From assembly GCA_035763805.1 (NCBI GenBank), contig DASUAL010000039.1, forward strand, positions 1 through 64,000: a stretch of DNA of 64,000 bases. The letters are read 5' to 3'. A program made the translations under genes and the position numbers. The notes beneath the pieces were generated by a model. The model made no database searches. It worked only from the letters and a program-made list of their open reading frames with translations, and was not told the DNA's origin. Numbering within the stretch: position 1 is the stretch's first letter; every line of letters starts with the position of its first letter. Source of the DNA: DASUAL01 sp035763805. GTDB lineage: Bacteria; Gemmatimonadota; Gemmatimonadetes; Gemmatimonadales; GWC2-71-9. This document shows positions 1-7,123 of this stretch, in pieces.

Positions 1-93
1 GTTGGCGCCGAGCCAGCGGATCAGCGCGAGCTCGAGGAACAGCATCAGCGAGCTGGAAAGCAGCAATCGGATCGTCGCGGTACGCTCGTTCTC
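1..93 (-). CDS. N-terminus of a polytopic membrane protein (partial, junction with ispH)
   Basis: In a different frame from ispH, the first bases of the window encode a hydrophobic helix reading LMLFLELALIRWLGAN. From memory, this resembles the start of multi-pass membrane proteins fused to spermidine-synthase-like domains. A TTG at position 66 is a possible start, but no Shine-Dalgarno-like sequence is evident and the reading begins where recognisable IspH sequence stops. The gene leaves the window at base 1, so its function cannot be settled. It may belong to a genuine neighbour brought next to ispH by a deletion, or to a mis-joined sequence. Confidence 0.35.
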
Positions 94-1186
94 GACCGGC
101 GGGGAGCCAGCGCTCGCGGCGCTCTTCGCCGCTGGCGCCCACCGGCTTGAAGCGCACGCTGCCGCTGTCCGGGTCGATGCAGGCGGCGTCCTCGATGTGG
201 TAGGTGGGCACCTTCGCTTGGCAGATGGCGGCGAGGTGGGAGGTGTTGCTCGAGTTGTAGCCCCCGATCACGACCATCAGGTCGAGCGGCTCGGCGATGA
301 GCTTGAGCACCGCGTCCTGCCGGTCCTGTGTCGCCGAGCAGATCGTGTCGAAGGTGCGGAAGTGTTCGGTCAGCGCGGCCTCGCCGTGGCGCTTCGCCAT
401 GGTCCTGCGAAGCTCGGCGGCGATGGCGAGCGATTCACCCGACAACATCGTGGTCTGATTCGCGACCCCCACCCGCTCGAGATCGCGATCCGGGTCGAAG
501 CCGGGAGACATCTTTCCGGCGAACCGCTCGAGGAACCGCTCTCTGCTCCCCGCTCCCTCGATGTAGTCGCACACCTCGCGCGCCTCGGCCATGTCGCGCA
601 CCACGAGGTAGCGTCCACCGCCGTACTTCGTCACCTGACTCGACGTCGCCTTCGTCTCCTCGTGCAAGTACTTGCCGTGCACGATGGCCGTGAAACCATC
701 CTTGGCATACGCCTCGACCCGCTTCCACACGTTGAGCACCGAGCCGCAGGTCGTGTCCACCAGCACGCACCCGATCCGCCGCAGCCGCTCGAGGTCCTGC
801 ACGGTGACGCCGAAGGCGGGGAGGATCACGACGTCGGCGGGCGTGAGGGCGCCAAAGTCGAAGTCGCCCGCGTCGGGGCGGTGCAGGAACTCGACGCCCA
901 TCGCCCGGAGCTTCGTGTTGACGTGCGGGTTGTGGATGATCTCGCCGACGAGGTAGATGCGCCTCTCGGGAAACTTGGTCCGGGCTTCGTAGGCGTACTC
1001 GACGGCGCGGTCCACGCCGTAGCAGAACCCGAACTCCCGGGCGAGCTTGAAGGTGAGCTCGCCGACCGAGAGGACGTAGCCCTGCAGGCGGATCCGGTCC
1101 ACCACATGGCTGTGGTAATCCGTCGCCAGGGCGCCCTCGATCTGGCCCTTCAGGCCGAAGCCTCTCCGGAAGTATGTCTGCTCCAC
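1..1186 (-). CDS. ispH: 4-hydroxy-3-methylbut-2-enyl diphosphate reductase, C-terminus missing or chimeric
   Basis: IspH is the last enzyme of the MEP isoprenoid pathway and reduces HMBPP to IPP and DMAPP with a [4Fe-4S] cluster. The three cluster cysteines are visible in EFGFCYGV, DTTCGSV and ICSATQDRQ. The HEET motif (catalytic Glu) and GGYNSSNT are present too. It is the long plant/cyanobacterial type. A GTG at 1186 is the likely start because an in-frame TAG lies just upstream. Homology runs to ERWLPAG near base 95. The family then expects a strand ending in SGASTPD and about 25 more residues, but here the frame continues as unrelated Arg-rich sequence to the window edge. The product as read would lack part of the substrate pocket, so this is either a pseudogene or a sequence join. 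Confidence 0.85.
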   Translation of the reverse strand, partial: MEQTYFRRGFGLKGQIEGALATDYHSHVVDRIRLQGYVLSVGELTFKLAREFGFCYGVDRAVEYAYEARTKFPERRIYLVGEIIHNPHVNTKLRAMGVEFLHRPDAGDFDFGALTPADVVILPAFGVTVQDLERLRRIGCVLVDTTCGSVLNVWKRVEAYAKDGFTAIVHGKYLHEETKATSSQVTKYGGGRYLVVRDMAEAREVCDYIEGAGSRERFLERFAGKMSPGFDPDRDLERVGVANQTTMLSGESLAIAAELRRTMAKRHGEAALTEHFRTFDTICSATQDRQDAVLKLIAEPLDLMVVIGGYNSSNTSHLAAICQAKVPTYHIEDAACIDPDSGSVRFKPVGASGEERRERWLPAGRERAYRDDPIAAFQLADAVPRARADPLARRQ

Positions 1187-1237
1187 GCAGTCAATCTAAC
1201 GGGGCCCAGCGCCCGGCGTGCCCGCCGGCCCGCGCGT

Positions 1238-1744
1238 TCACAGTCGTACCTGGCACGCCACGGTGTCCGTCTCGAGCGGCACCGAATCGAAGGAGGCTTC
1301 GAGGCCCGCGCGTCCGCCCGCGATATGGTCGAGCCCCGAGCCGCGCACGTTGGCGGAGAGGGAGGCCTCCGCCAGCGTCACTGCAACGGCGCCGCTGTCG
1401 AGCGTAAAGCCGTGCGCCGCCTCGCCCACCATGAAGCGCACCGCGACGGTCGCGCCGCGCGAGGTGGTGCTGTCGGCCCGAGGGAGCAGGAGGAACTCGC
1501 CCGAGGCGAGCGAGTCACCGGGGCGGAGCCAGATGAGCACCCCATTGCCGCCGGCGCTCCCCTGGAGCAGCAGGCCCAGCCCGGGGCGGCCGCAGGGGCT
1601 CGCCACGGCGGGCGCTTCGAAGCTCACGGTGTCCTTGGGGGGCCGCGTTACCAGGGCGCGTAGGCGGGCCGGCGGCGGGGCGGAACTCCCGCAGGCGGCA
1701 TCCGCCGCGCCAAGCGCGAGCACCACGAGAAGCCGGGTGTTCAG
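1238..1744 (-). CDS. Small secreted or lipid-anchored protein of unknown function
   Basis: About 168 residues. The N-terminus is a short basic stretch followed by a hydrophobic segment (RLLVVLALGAADAAC), which looks like a signal peptide with a weak lipobox ending in Cys. The mature part is rich in Ala, Gly, Ser and Val with alternating beta-type pattern, and no catalytic motif or known family was recognised. The reading frame begins within the stop codon of the thioesterase gene. The only start near that point is CTG at 1744, with GTG codons slightly downstream, so the exact start is uncertain. Its position behind the thioesterase suggests co-transcription. Confidence 0.55.
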   Translation of the reverse strand: MNTRLLVVLALGAADAACGSSAPPPARLRALVTRPPKDTVSFEAPAVASPCGRPGLGLLLQGSAGGNGVLIWLRPGDSLASGEFLLLPRADSTTSRGATVAVRFMVGEAAHGFTLDSGAVAVTLAEASLSANVRGSGLDHIAGGRAGLEASFDSVPLETDTVACQVRL

Positions 1745-2211
1745 AGGGACGGGACACCCAGGAGGGCGCGCGCTCCCTCGGGGGTGAGAGTGTGCGGCGC
1801 GAGCGCGTCGACCAGGCCGAGGGGGAGCGGCCGCGGCTTCAGATTCGTGCGATCCACGCTCACCAGGACCATCCATCCCGCCGCAGCAAGCGACCGGCTC
1901 GTGCCTCGGAAGACGTCGAAGTTCAACGTCAACGACGTTCTGCCCACGCGCCCCACGTACGCGGCGACGCGCAGCCGGTCATCGAGCCGCGCGGGCTCGT
2001 AGAACTCGGAGTGGACCGCCTTGCGTGGGAGAAACATGTCGTAGCGGTCGAACACCTGTGCGTAGGCCAGTCCGCACGCCCGGAACAGCTCGGTCTCCGC
2101 AATCTCGAAGAAGCGGACGTACGACCCGTAGAAGATGATGCCCGCGAAGTCCACGTCGGACCAGCGGACGTACTCCTCGATGACGTAGGGCTTCGGGGGC
2201 TTGGGGGGCAT
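1741..2211 (-). CDS. Acyl-CoA thioesterase, 4HBT hotdog family
   Basis: A 156-residue single hotdog domain. The N-terminal VRWSDVDFAGIIFYGSYVRF carries the Asp-x-x-Gly pattern of 4-hydroxybenzoyl-CoA/YbgC-type thioesterases, where the Asp is catalytic. The long helix beginning FFEIAETELFRACG follows it, as expected for the fold. It should hydrolyse an acyl- or aryl-CoA to the free acid in the cytoplasm. The substrate cannot be read from sequence. ATG start at 2211. Its stop overlaps the start region of the downstream small secreted protein, and a PAS-Fis regulator lies 60 bases upstream on the same strand. Confidence 0.85.
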   Translation of the reverse strand: MPPKPPKPYVIEEYVRWSDVDFAGIIFYGSYVRFFEIAETELFRACGLAYAQVFDRYDMFLPRKAVHSEFYEPARLDDRLRVAAYVGRVGRTSLTLNFDVFRGTSRSLAAAGWMVLVSVDRTNLKPRPLPLGLVDALAPHTLTPEGARALLGVPSL

Positions 2212-2270
2212 GGCTTCCCGACCGATGGCCAGAGCGGGAAGCTAGACGGCGCGAAACTGCGACGCCAGCG

Positions 2271-2735
2271 TTACGCGCGCGTCGACTGGCCCTCGCCCGG
2301 GCGCAGGCCGTAGGCACGCAGCCGCCGCCACAGCGTGGTGCGACTGATCCCGAGCCGCCGCGCGGTTTCGGCCAGCTTGCCCTGCGTCGCCTCCAGGGTC
2401 TCGATGATCGCCTGCCGCTCGCGCTCCGCCAGCGTCTTCGAGCGATCGCGGTCGGCCAGGAAGATCGCCTCGCCGAGCTCGGCCGCGCCGTGCTTCAGGG
2501 AGCGCGCTCGCCCGCCGAGCGCGAGGAGCCGCTCCCGCAGGGCGGCGCCGCGCAGGAACGCCGGATCGCCGAGCCCGTCGATCACACGCCGGGCGCGCTC
2601 GTTGGCGTAGATCATCCGGCCGGAGCTGTCGAAGACGACGATCGCCTCGCCGAAGGATTCCAAGACCGCCTGGCCAAGGGAGGCGAAGGCAGGCGGGGCT
2701 GGGGGGGCGGGGGGGTGGAAGGCCTCATGTGCCAT
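2271..2735 (-). CDS. PAS-domain regulator with Fis-type helix-turn-helix, no AAA+ domain
   Basis: About 154 residues. After a Pro/Ala-rich leader, residues ~20-65 form the start of a PAS-like sensor (AIVVFDSSGRMIYANERAR). The C-terminus (~105-148) is a Fis-family DNA-binding domain ending in LGISRTTLWRRLRAYGL. Such Fis domains normally terminate sigma-54 activators, but the AAA+ ATPase is absent here. It cannot act as a classical enhancer-binding protein and is more likely a direct DNA-binding repressor or activator. ATG at 2735 was chosen; another ATG lies four codons upstream at 2747. Target genes are unknown; the adjacent thioesterase is a candidate. Confidence 0.75.
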   Translation of the reverse strand: MAHEAFHPPAPPAPPAFASLGQAVLESFGEAIVVFDSSGRMIYANERARRVIDGLGDPAFLRGAALRERLLALGGRARSLKHGAAELGEAIFLADRDRSKTLAERERQAIIETLEATQGKLAETARRLGISRTTLWRRLRAYGLRPGEGQSTRA

Positions 2736-2782
2736 ATGCGATTGCATACTCGAATCCCGGGTCAGAGTTTCAGGGCGCCCGG

Positions 2783-5338
2783 CTAATGGCGCCGGTGCCG
2801 GCGCCCGCCGTGGACGAGTCGGGTGCGCTCCTCGCGAGACAGCCCGCTCAGCTGGCGGCGCAGGTCGTCCACGTTATCGGAGCGCACCGCTTCTCGCTTA
2901 CCCCGAAGCACCGTGAAGCGCACCGGCCGGTCGAAGGGGGGGAGGTCCCGGGGCTGGAGTCGCCGCGCCTGGCCCTCCTTGAGGCGCAGGCGCACCACCC
3001 CCACCCCTCCCTCCACTTCGTAGTCCACCGGGACGCGGTCACCGTACAGGTGCGCCGACGATGGGAGGGCGTCGAGCCGCTCCCGCACGTCGGCAGGGAT
3101 GGTCTGCTCGACGTCGAGCGCCAGCCGCGTGTTGATGAAGTCGTCCCAGGAGCCGACCCGCTCGAGCTGCGTCGCAAGCCGCGCGGCGAGCCGCTCCGTA
3201 GCCGCCTCGGGGATCCGGCCGCCCGATCGCCGCCAGTAGAAGCCGAACCGCTCCAACGCCCGGCGCACGCGTCCCTGGTCGGGGTGCGGCGTCTCGCCCG
3301 CGAGCAGCGCCTCGACCAATGCCGAGCGGGCTGCAGCGGCGAGGTCAGGCGGAAACGGGTTCGGGAGCGGCTCGACGTCTCGCTCGAGCACGAACCCGAA
3401 GTACTCCACGGTGCGCACGACCATCAGCCCCTCGCGGCGGCGGTGTCGCTCGAACACGACCGTGGGGGCGCCCCGCCGCGCGTAGCGCCGCAGCGCACGC
3501 TCGTGAAGCTGCGTGCCTTCGATGCTCGCCCGGGGCACGCCGAACCGGTCGGCGAAATATCGCAGCGACCCGGCGACCGCGCCCCAGCTGCCGCACACCG
3601 AGCCGCGACTCACGCGGGCCTCGCGACCGTCGGCCGTCTCCTCGTCGACCACCAGATCGAAGGGCATGATCTTGGCCACGAGGTCGGCGAACGTCCTCAG
3701 GGTCTTGTCGCCTGCGTACGCGAGCTTGTCGGGCAGCGGCAGCTCGAGCTGGCGGAAGACCGACGCCGTGCCCAGCGCCACGTCCTCGATCGCTTTCACC
3801 AGGACGCCCCGTGCCTCCGCCCAGCGATCGATGCTCTCGTGGAACAGGTGGCGCGGCAACCCGTACACTTCGCCGGGGTAGCCGTGCTTGTTGATCGCTT
3901 CCGCGTAGACGTTGTACGCCGTGAGGTGATCGCTCCCGGAAACGATCAGCCCCTGCAAGGCACGCTCTTCGCGGGTCATCCGGTGCAGCGATTCGATATT
4001 CGCGCACACCGCGACGATCGGGATGAGCTCCGCGTCCGCATGATACAGCAGCTCTCCCCAGGGGCGCTCGACCGGCATCGCCTCGACCTCGCGCCCGTAA
4101 CGCGTGAGGCGCCCGTGCTCGATCAGGCCGCGCTCGGTCAAGAGCTGCACTGCTTCGCGGTACGCCTTCCGGTCGAGGGGCACGGGCAGGTCGAGGTCGC
4201 GGGCGTCGATGCCGATCGCCGCGCAGGTGATCGCGACCCGCTCCGCATCGCCCGCGAGCTGGAACTCGGGCGGCGTGGGCTCGAGCCGCTCGAACACCAC
4301 TTCACGGTCGCTCAGGATGTACACCTCGCCGCTCTCCACGCGGCCGTGCACACGGCCCGCCATCTGCAGGATCTCGTTGGCCCCGAGGTAGAGCCGGGTG
4401 AGCACGTTGCGGCCACGCTCGACCACGTTCGTGTAGCGAGCGTCGTAGATGACGACGGTGTCGAGCCCGCGGATGTTCAGCGCCGACTGCCCGGCGGCCG
4501 TCATGGCGAGCAGGAACGGGCGGCGCACGTCCCCGTCGAGAAACGGCCGGATCACCCGGATCGGCTCGCCGCCGTGGTAGAAGGCGGTCGGCAGGGCCTG
4601 CCAGCGATCGCCCAGCTCTCGCGCGATCTGCTCGACCTCCGCGCGCGTCGGCACGAACACGGCCACGCCCCGACGTTCCCGCATGACCCGCTTGATGAAG
4701 CGGTCGTCCAGGAACTCGAGCGGCTGGCGCTGCAGAACCCGCACGTCCGCGGCCTTGGCGGGGTCGAACGCCCGTGTTTCCAGCACTTCGACCGAGTCCA
4801 GGTAGCGGGCATAGAAGGTCGGGTCCACCGTCGCCGACAGCCAGATGAACCGGCAGCGCGCCCGCTTGCCCAGCGCGAGGCACAGCTCGAGCTCCGCGGA
4901 GGTCTGGTGGATCTCGTCGACCACGAGCGTGTCCCGCTCCGTGATGAGGCCGTCCTCGAACCAGCGCCGGGCGATCCCGGTCGTTACGATGACCACGTTC
5001 CACGTGGGCGTCTCGGGCGTCGCCTCCCGCTCGCGGTTCACGACGCCCACCTTGAGTGGGGCCTGCAGGATCGTCTCTGCAATGGACCGGATCGCGAGGG
5101 TCTTTCCCGTGCCGGTGCCCGCCACGATGCCGAACCCGCGCCCCGAGGCGGCCAGCCGGCGGATGTCGTCGCCGTGCTCGCGCTCGAGCAGCGTGTCGAT
5201 CTTCAGACCCATGGCCAGCTCGATCGTCTCGCAGGCCGCGCGTGTCGGCGCGATGACGACGACTCGCCCGGTGGCGGGCTCGGCGGCGAGGAAGGCCTGA
5301 GGATCGGGGGGGAGGAAGTGGTCGCGGGAAATTCGCAC
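2783..5338 (-). CDS. DEAH-type superfamily 2 helicase, divergent HrpA/HrpB-like
   Basis: About 851 residues from a GTG at 5338; a longer frame upstream adds an unconvincing leader. Walker A GTGTGKT is at ~74-80, Walker B DEIH at ~141-144 and motif III SAT at ~168-170. The second RecA lobe has the motif V-like TAAGQSALNI and the motif VI-like QMAGRVHGR, so the fold is that of ATP-dependent RNA/DNA helicases of the DEAH branch. About 500 residues follow with no recognised domain. The sequence ends in a basic tail rich in Arg and His. The closest functional guess is an RNA helicase of HrpA/HrpB type. The motif VI variant and the long C-terminus make it atypical. It sits alone, behind a strong hairpin at 5383-5414. 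Confidence 0.75.
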   Translation of the reverse strand: MRISRDHFLPPDPQAFLAAEPATGRVVVIAPTRAACETIELAMGLKIDTLLEREHGDDIRRLAASGRGFGIVAGTGTGKTLAIRSIAETILQAPLKVGVVNREREATPETPTWNVVIVTTGIARRWFEDGLITERDTLVVDEIHQTSAELELCLALGKRARCRFIWLSATVDPTFYARYLDSVEVLETRAFDPAKAADVRVLQRQPLEFLDDRFIKRVMRERRGVAVFVPTRAEVEQIARELGDRWQALPTAFYHGGEPIRVIRPFLDGDVRRPFLLAMTAAGQSALNIRGLDTVVIYDARYTNVVERGRNVLTRLYLGANEILQMAGRVHGRVESGEVYILSDREVVFERLEPTPPEFQLAGDAERVAITCAAIGIDARDLDLPVPLDRKAYREAVQLLTERGLIEHGRLTRYGREVEAMPVERPWGELLYHADAELIPIVAVCANIESLHRMTREERALQGLIVSGSDHLTAYNVYAEAINKHGYPGEVYGLPRHLFHESIDRWAEARGVLVKAIEDVALGTASVFRQLELPLPDKLAYAGDKTLRTFADLVAKIMPFDLVVDEETADGREARVSRGSVCGSWGAVAGSLRYFADRFGVPRASIEGTQLHERALRRYARRGAPTVVFERHRRREGLMVVRTVEYFGFVLERDVEPLPNPFPPDLAAAARSALVEALLAGETPHPDQGRVRRALERFGFYWRRSGGRIPEAATERLAARLATQLERVGSWDDFINTRLALDVEQTIPADVRERLDALPSSAHLYGDRVPVDYEVEGGVGVVRLRLKEGQARRLQPRDLPPFDRPVRFTVLRGKREAVRSDNVDDLRRQLSGLSREERTRLVHGGRRHRRH

Positions 5339-5382
5339 GCCCGCAATATAGACGAGCCCATGGCTCGGTGACCTGCACAAGA

Positions 5383-5414
5383 AAGCGGGAGGCGTGCGTG
5401 CGCGCCTCCCGCTT
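5383..5414 (-). terminator. Perfect 12-bp stem hairpin, probable intrinsic terminator
   Basis: Bases 5383-5394 and 5403-5414 are perfectly complementary over 12 bp around an 8-base loop. On the minus strand the stem is followed by TTTCTT, a weak U-tract. It lies 24 bases after the stop of a possible small ORF, about 310 bases after pfkA, and 44 bases before the helicase start. It probably ends minus-strand transcription coming from pfkA and separates it from the helicase gene. Confidence 0.65.
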
Positions 5415-5438
5415 GACCGCCCGACCCTGCGGCCCTGT

Positions 5439-5576
5439 CTAGGGCGTCAGTGGCCGCACCGGTAATGCCCGCACGCGCGAACCCGGTGGTACGGGCGGTC
5501 GTAATAGCGATGGACGATACGAGCGTCTAACCGGAACGATGCTCCACCATGACAACCGCGGCGCGCTGCGTTTCAT
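5439..5576 (-). CDS. Possible 45-residue basic small protein, low confidence
   Basis: The 340-base gap between the helicase start and the pfkA stop contains little else. On the minus strand an ATG at 5576, with GGAG nine bases upstream, opens a 45-codon frame. It is rich in Arg and Pro (about ten Arg) and contains a WW pair. The stop is 24 bases before the terminator hairpin, which is the arrangement expected for a real last cistron. The frame stays open further upstream to 5690. No family was recognised, and G+C-rich DNA readily produces such frames by chance. The stretch could instead be a 3' UTR or a small RNA ending at the hairpin. Confidence 0.25.
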   Translation of the reverse strand: MKRSAPRLSWWSIVPVRRSYRPSLLRPPVPPGSRVRALPVRPLTP

Positions 5577-5721
5577 GGCGCTCGTCTCCGAGGCGAACCC
5601 CGCTGGAAGGGTCGTGCCACGGCCGGGAACAGAGTGATAACGCATTGCGCAGAAGACACTTGGCGACGTTGCGCTGGGCGTGCCGGTCACCGCAGGGTGT
5701 CACCCCATGCGGTCACCGACG

Positions 5722-6792
5722 TCAGTCGCCGAGGCTGATTCCGAGGTCCCGGGCCGTCGCGATGGTGTCCGAGTCGAGCGGGACGCGTTTCGGGGCGGCG
5801 AGCGCTTCGTCGATCGGGATGGGCGCGATCGTGGGCGGGCGCAACGCGACCATCGTACCGAACTTCCCTGCGGCGATGACTCGCACCGCCGCGGCGCCGA
5901 AGCGGAGGCCCAGCAAGCGGTCGAACGTGGTGGGGCTCCCGCCGCGCTGCAGGTGACCGAGGACGAGGGTGCGAGTCTCCTTGCCCGTCATTGCCTGAAT
6001 CGAATGCGCCACCTTGTCGCCCATGCCACCGAGCCGCTCATGCTCGGGGTCGATGAGCGAGACGCTTCCGCCGCGGGGAGCGGCACCTTCGGCCACGACC
6101 ACGATGCTGAAATGGCGCCCCTCCGCCTCGCGACGCCGAATCTTTTCGCACACCTTCCCCATGTCGAATGGGATCTCGGGGATCAGGATCACGTCGGCGG
6201 AGCCGGAGATACCGGAGTGCAGTGCGATCCACCCGGCGTAGCGCCCCATCACCTCCACGACCATCACGCGCTCGTGGCTCTCGGCCGTGGAGTGAACCTT
6301 GTCGATCGCCTCGGTGGCGGTCTGGACGGCGGTGTCGAATCCGAACGTGAGCTGGGTCCCGCCCACGTCATTGTCGATGGTCTTCGGCACGCCCACGACG
6401 GGAATCCCCTTCTCGCGGAACAGGCGCTGGGCGATGCGGAGCGAGCCGTCGCCGCCGATGGCGATCAGGGCGTCGATCCCCTCTCTCCGAAAAGCGGCGA
6501 CGAGCTCGTCGGCGCGGTCCCGAGCGACCGTGGTGCCGTCGGGGCGCTGCTCACGCCAGCGGAACGGATCGCCGCGACTCGTGGTGCCCAGGATGGTACC
6601 GCCCAGATGCGTGATGCCGCGGACCGCGTTAGCGTCGAGTGGGACCACGCGGTCCTCGTCCAGCAGCCCGTCATAGCCGCGCCGGATGCCGACGCACTCC
6701 CAACCCCGGTGGGTCGCCGCGAGGACGGCGCCGCGGATCACGGCGTTCAGACCGGGGGCGTCGCCGCCGCCCGTGGAGATCGCGATCCTCAA
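5722..6792 (-). CDS. pfkA: 6-phosphofructokinase, group III-like
   Basis: A 356-residue PfkA-family enzyme that phosphorylates fructose 6-phosphate at C1, the committed step of glycolysis. GGGDAPGLN (phosphate donor loop), GGDGS, PKTIDNDVGGT, the MGRYAGW motif and GHLQRGG are all visible. Gly in GGDG favours ATP over PPi as phosphoryl donor. Lys in PKTIDND, instead of the Gly of classical ATP enzymes, is the combination known from actinobacterial group III enzymes, so ATP is the likely but not certain donor. The start is TTG at 6792, which overlaps the TGA stop of the upstream SelW-like gene (TTGA). This suggests translational coupling. Confidence 0.93.
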   Translation of the reverse strand: MRIAISTGGGDAPGLNAVIRGAVLAATHRGWECVGIRRGYDGLLDEDRVVPLDANAVRGITHLGGTILGTTSRGDPFRWREQRPDGTTVARDRADELVAAFRREGIDALIAIGGDGSLRIAQRLFREKGIPVVGVPKTIDNDVGGTQLTFGFDTAVQTATEAIDKVHSTAESHERVMVVEVMGRYAGWIALHSGISGSADVILIPEIPFDMGKVCEKIRRREAEGRHFSIVVVAEGAAPRGGSVSLIDPEHERLGGMGDKVAHSIQAMTGKETRTLVLGHLQRGGSPTTFDRLLGLRFGAAAVRVIAAGKFGTMVALRPPTIAPIPIDEALAAPKRVPLDSDTIATARDLGISLGD

Positions 6793-7034
6793 CGTGAAGG
6801 GGGCGGGGGCGCCATGTGCCGGATCAGGCGCACCACTTCCCCGGGCTCGGCGTGGCGCCCCAGCGCCTTCTTGGAGAAGACCCGCCGCCCGTCGACTTCG
6901 ACCTCGAACACGCCTCCAGAGGATTGGATCAGCTTCACGTCCGCGTGGGGGTAAGCCTTACGGATTTCGGCCGCCAGACCGGCGGCCCGGGGCTCGTAGT
7001 TTCAAACGACGCAGTACTCGATGGTCACGCGCAT
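6789..7034 (-). CDS. SelW/Rdx-family selenoprotein candidate (in-frame TGA read as Sec)
   Basis: An 81-residue thioredoxin-fold protein of the SelT/SelW/SelH (Rdx) family. Reading from ATG 7034 gives MRVTIEYCVV, a TGA at 7002-7004, then NYEPRAAGLAAEIRKAYP. After this come the SSGGVFEVEVDGRRVFSKK and GRHAEPGE segments of the family. The TGA falls exactly at the second position of the CxxC/CxxU redox motif. The frame is intact on both sides, and a SECIS-like hairpin follows 14 bases later. A conventional gene caller would miss or truncate this gene. The real stop TGA (6789-6791) overlaps the TTG start of pfkA, so the two genes form an operon. The presumed role is thiol/selenol redox chemistry. 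A Cys-to-stop mutation or sequencing error is the alternative. Confidence 0.82.
6969..6987 (-). promoter_or_regulatory. Bacterial SECIS-like hairpin downstream of the in-frame TGA
   Basis: On the minus strand, 14 bases after the in-frame TGA, a perfect 7-bp stem (GGCCGCC / GGCGGCC) closes a five-base loop GGUCU. Known bacterial SECIS elements need a small apical loop with a G in the first two positions, about 16-37 bases from the UGA. Here the loop starts 22 bases after it. The same GGUCU occurs in the apical loop of the E. coli fdhF SECIS that binds SelB (recalled, not searched). The hairpin lies inside the coding sequence, as usual in bacteria. Confidence 0.7.
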
Positions 7035-7123
7035 GCAAAAACGATAGTCGCGCTTGACACCCGGCGCCACGCCCCCAAGCTTGCGCGGCATCGATCCCAC
7101 GAGGATTCCGAGGACCGAGCGGC

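Noticed and set aside
2..1663. 553-codon plus-strand open frame
   Set aside because: It is antisense to ispH and the small lipoprotein, has no recognisable domain, and is a by-product of G+C-rich codons.
2729..5371. 880-codon plus-strand open frame opposite the helicase
   Set aside because: The helicase motifs on the minus strand are convincing; the mirror frame is His/Arg/Asp-rich with no family signal.
7002..7004. TGA as evidence that the SelW-like gene is a pseudogene
   Set aside because: The frame is intact on both sides and a SECIS-like hairpin follows at the right distance; recoding explains it better.
7054..7082. TTGACA with AAGCTT 17 bases later as promoter of the receptor gene
   Set aside because: The -10 match is poor, and the similar GCGCTTGACAC near 63029 also lacks a -10 at proper distance, so a promoter could not be supported.
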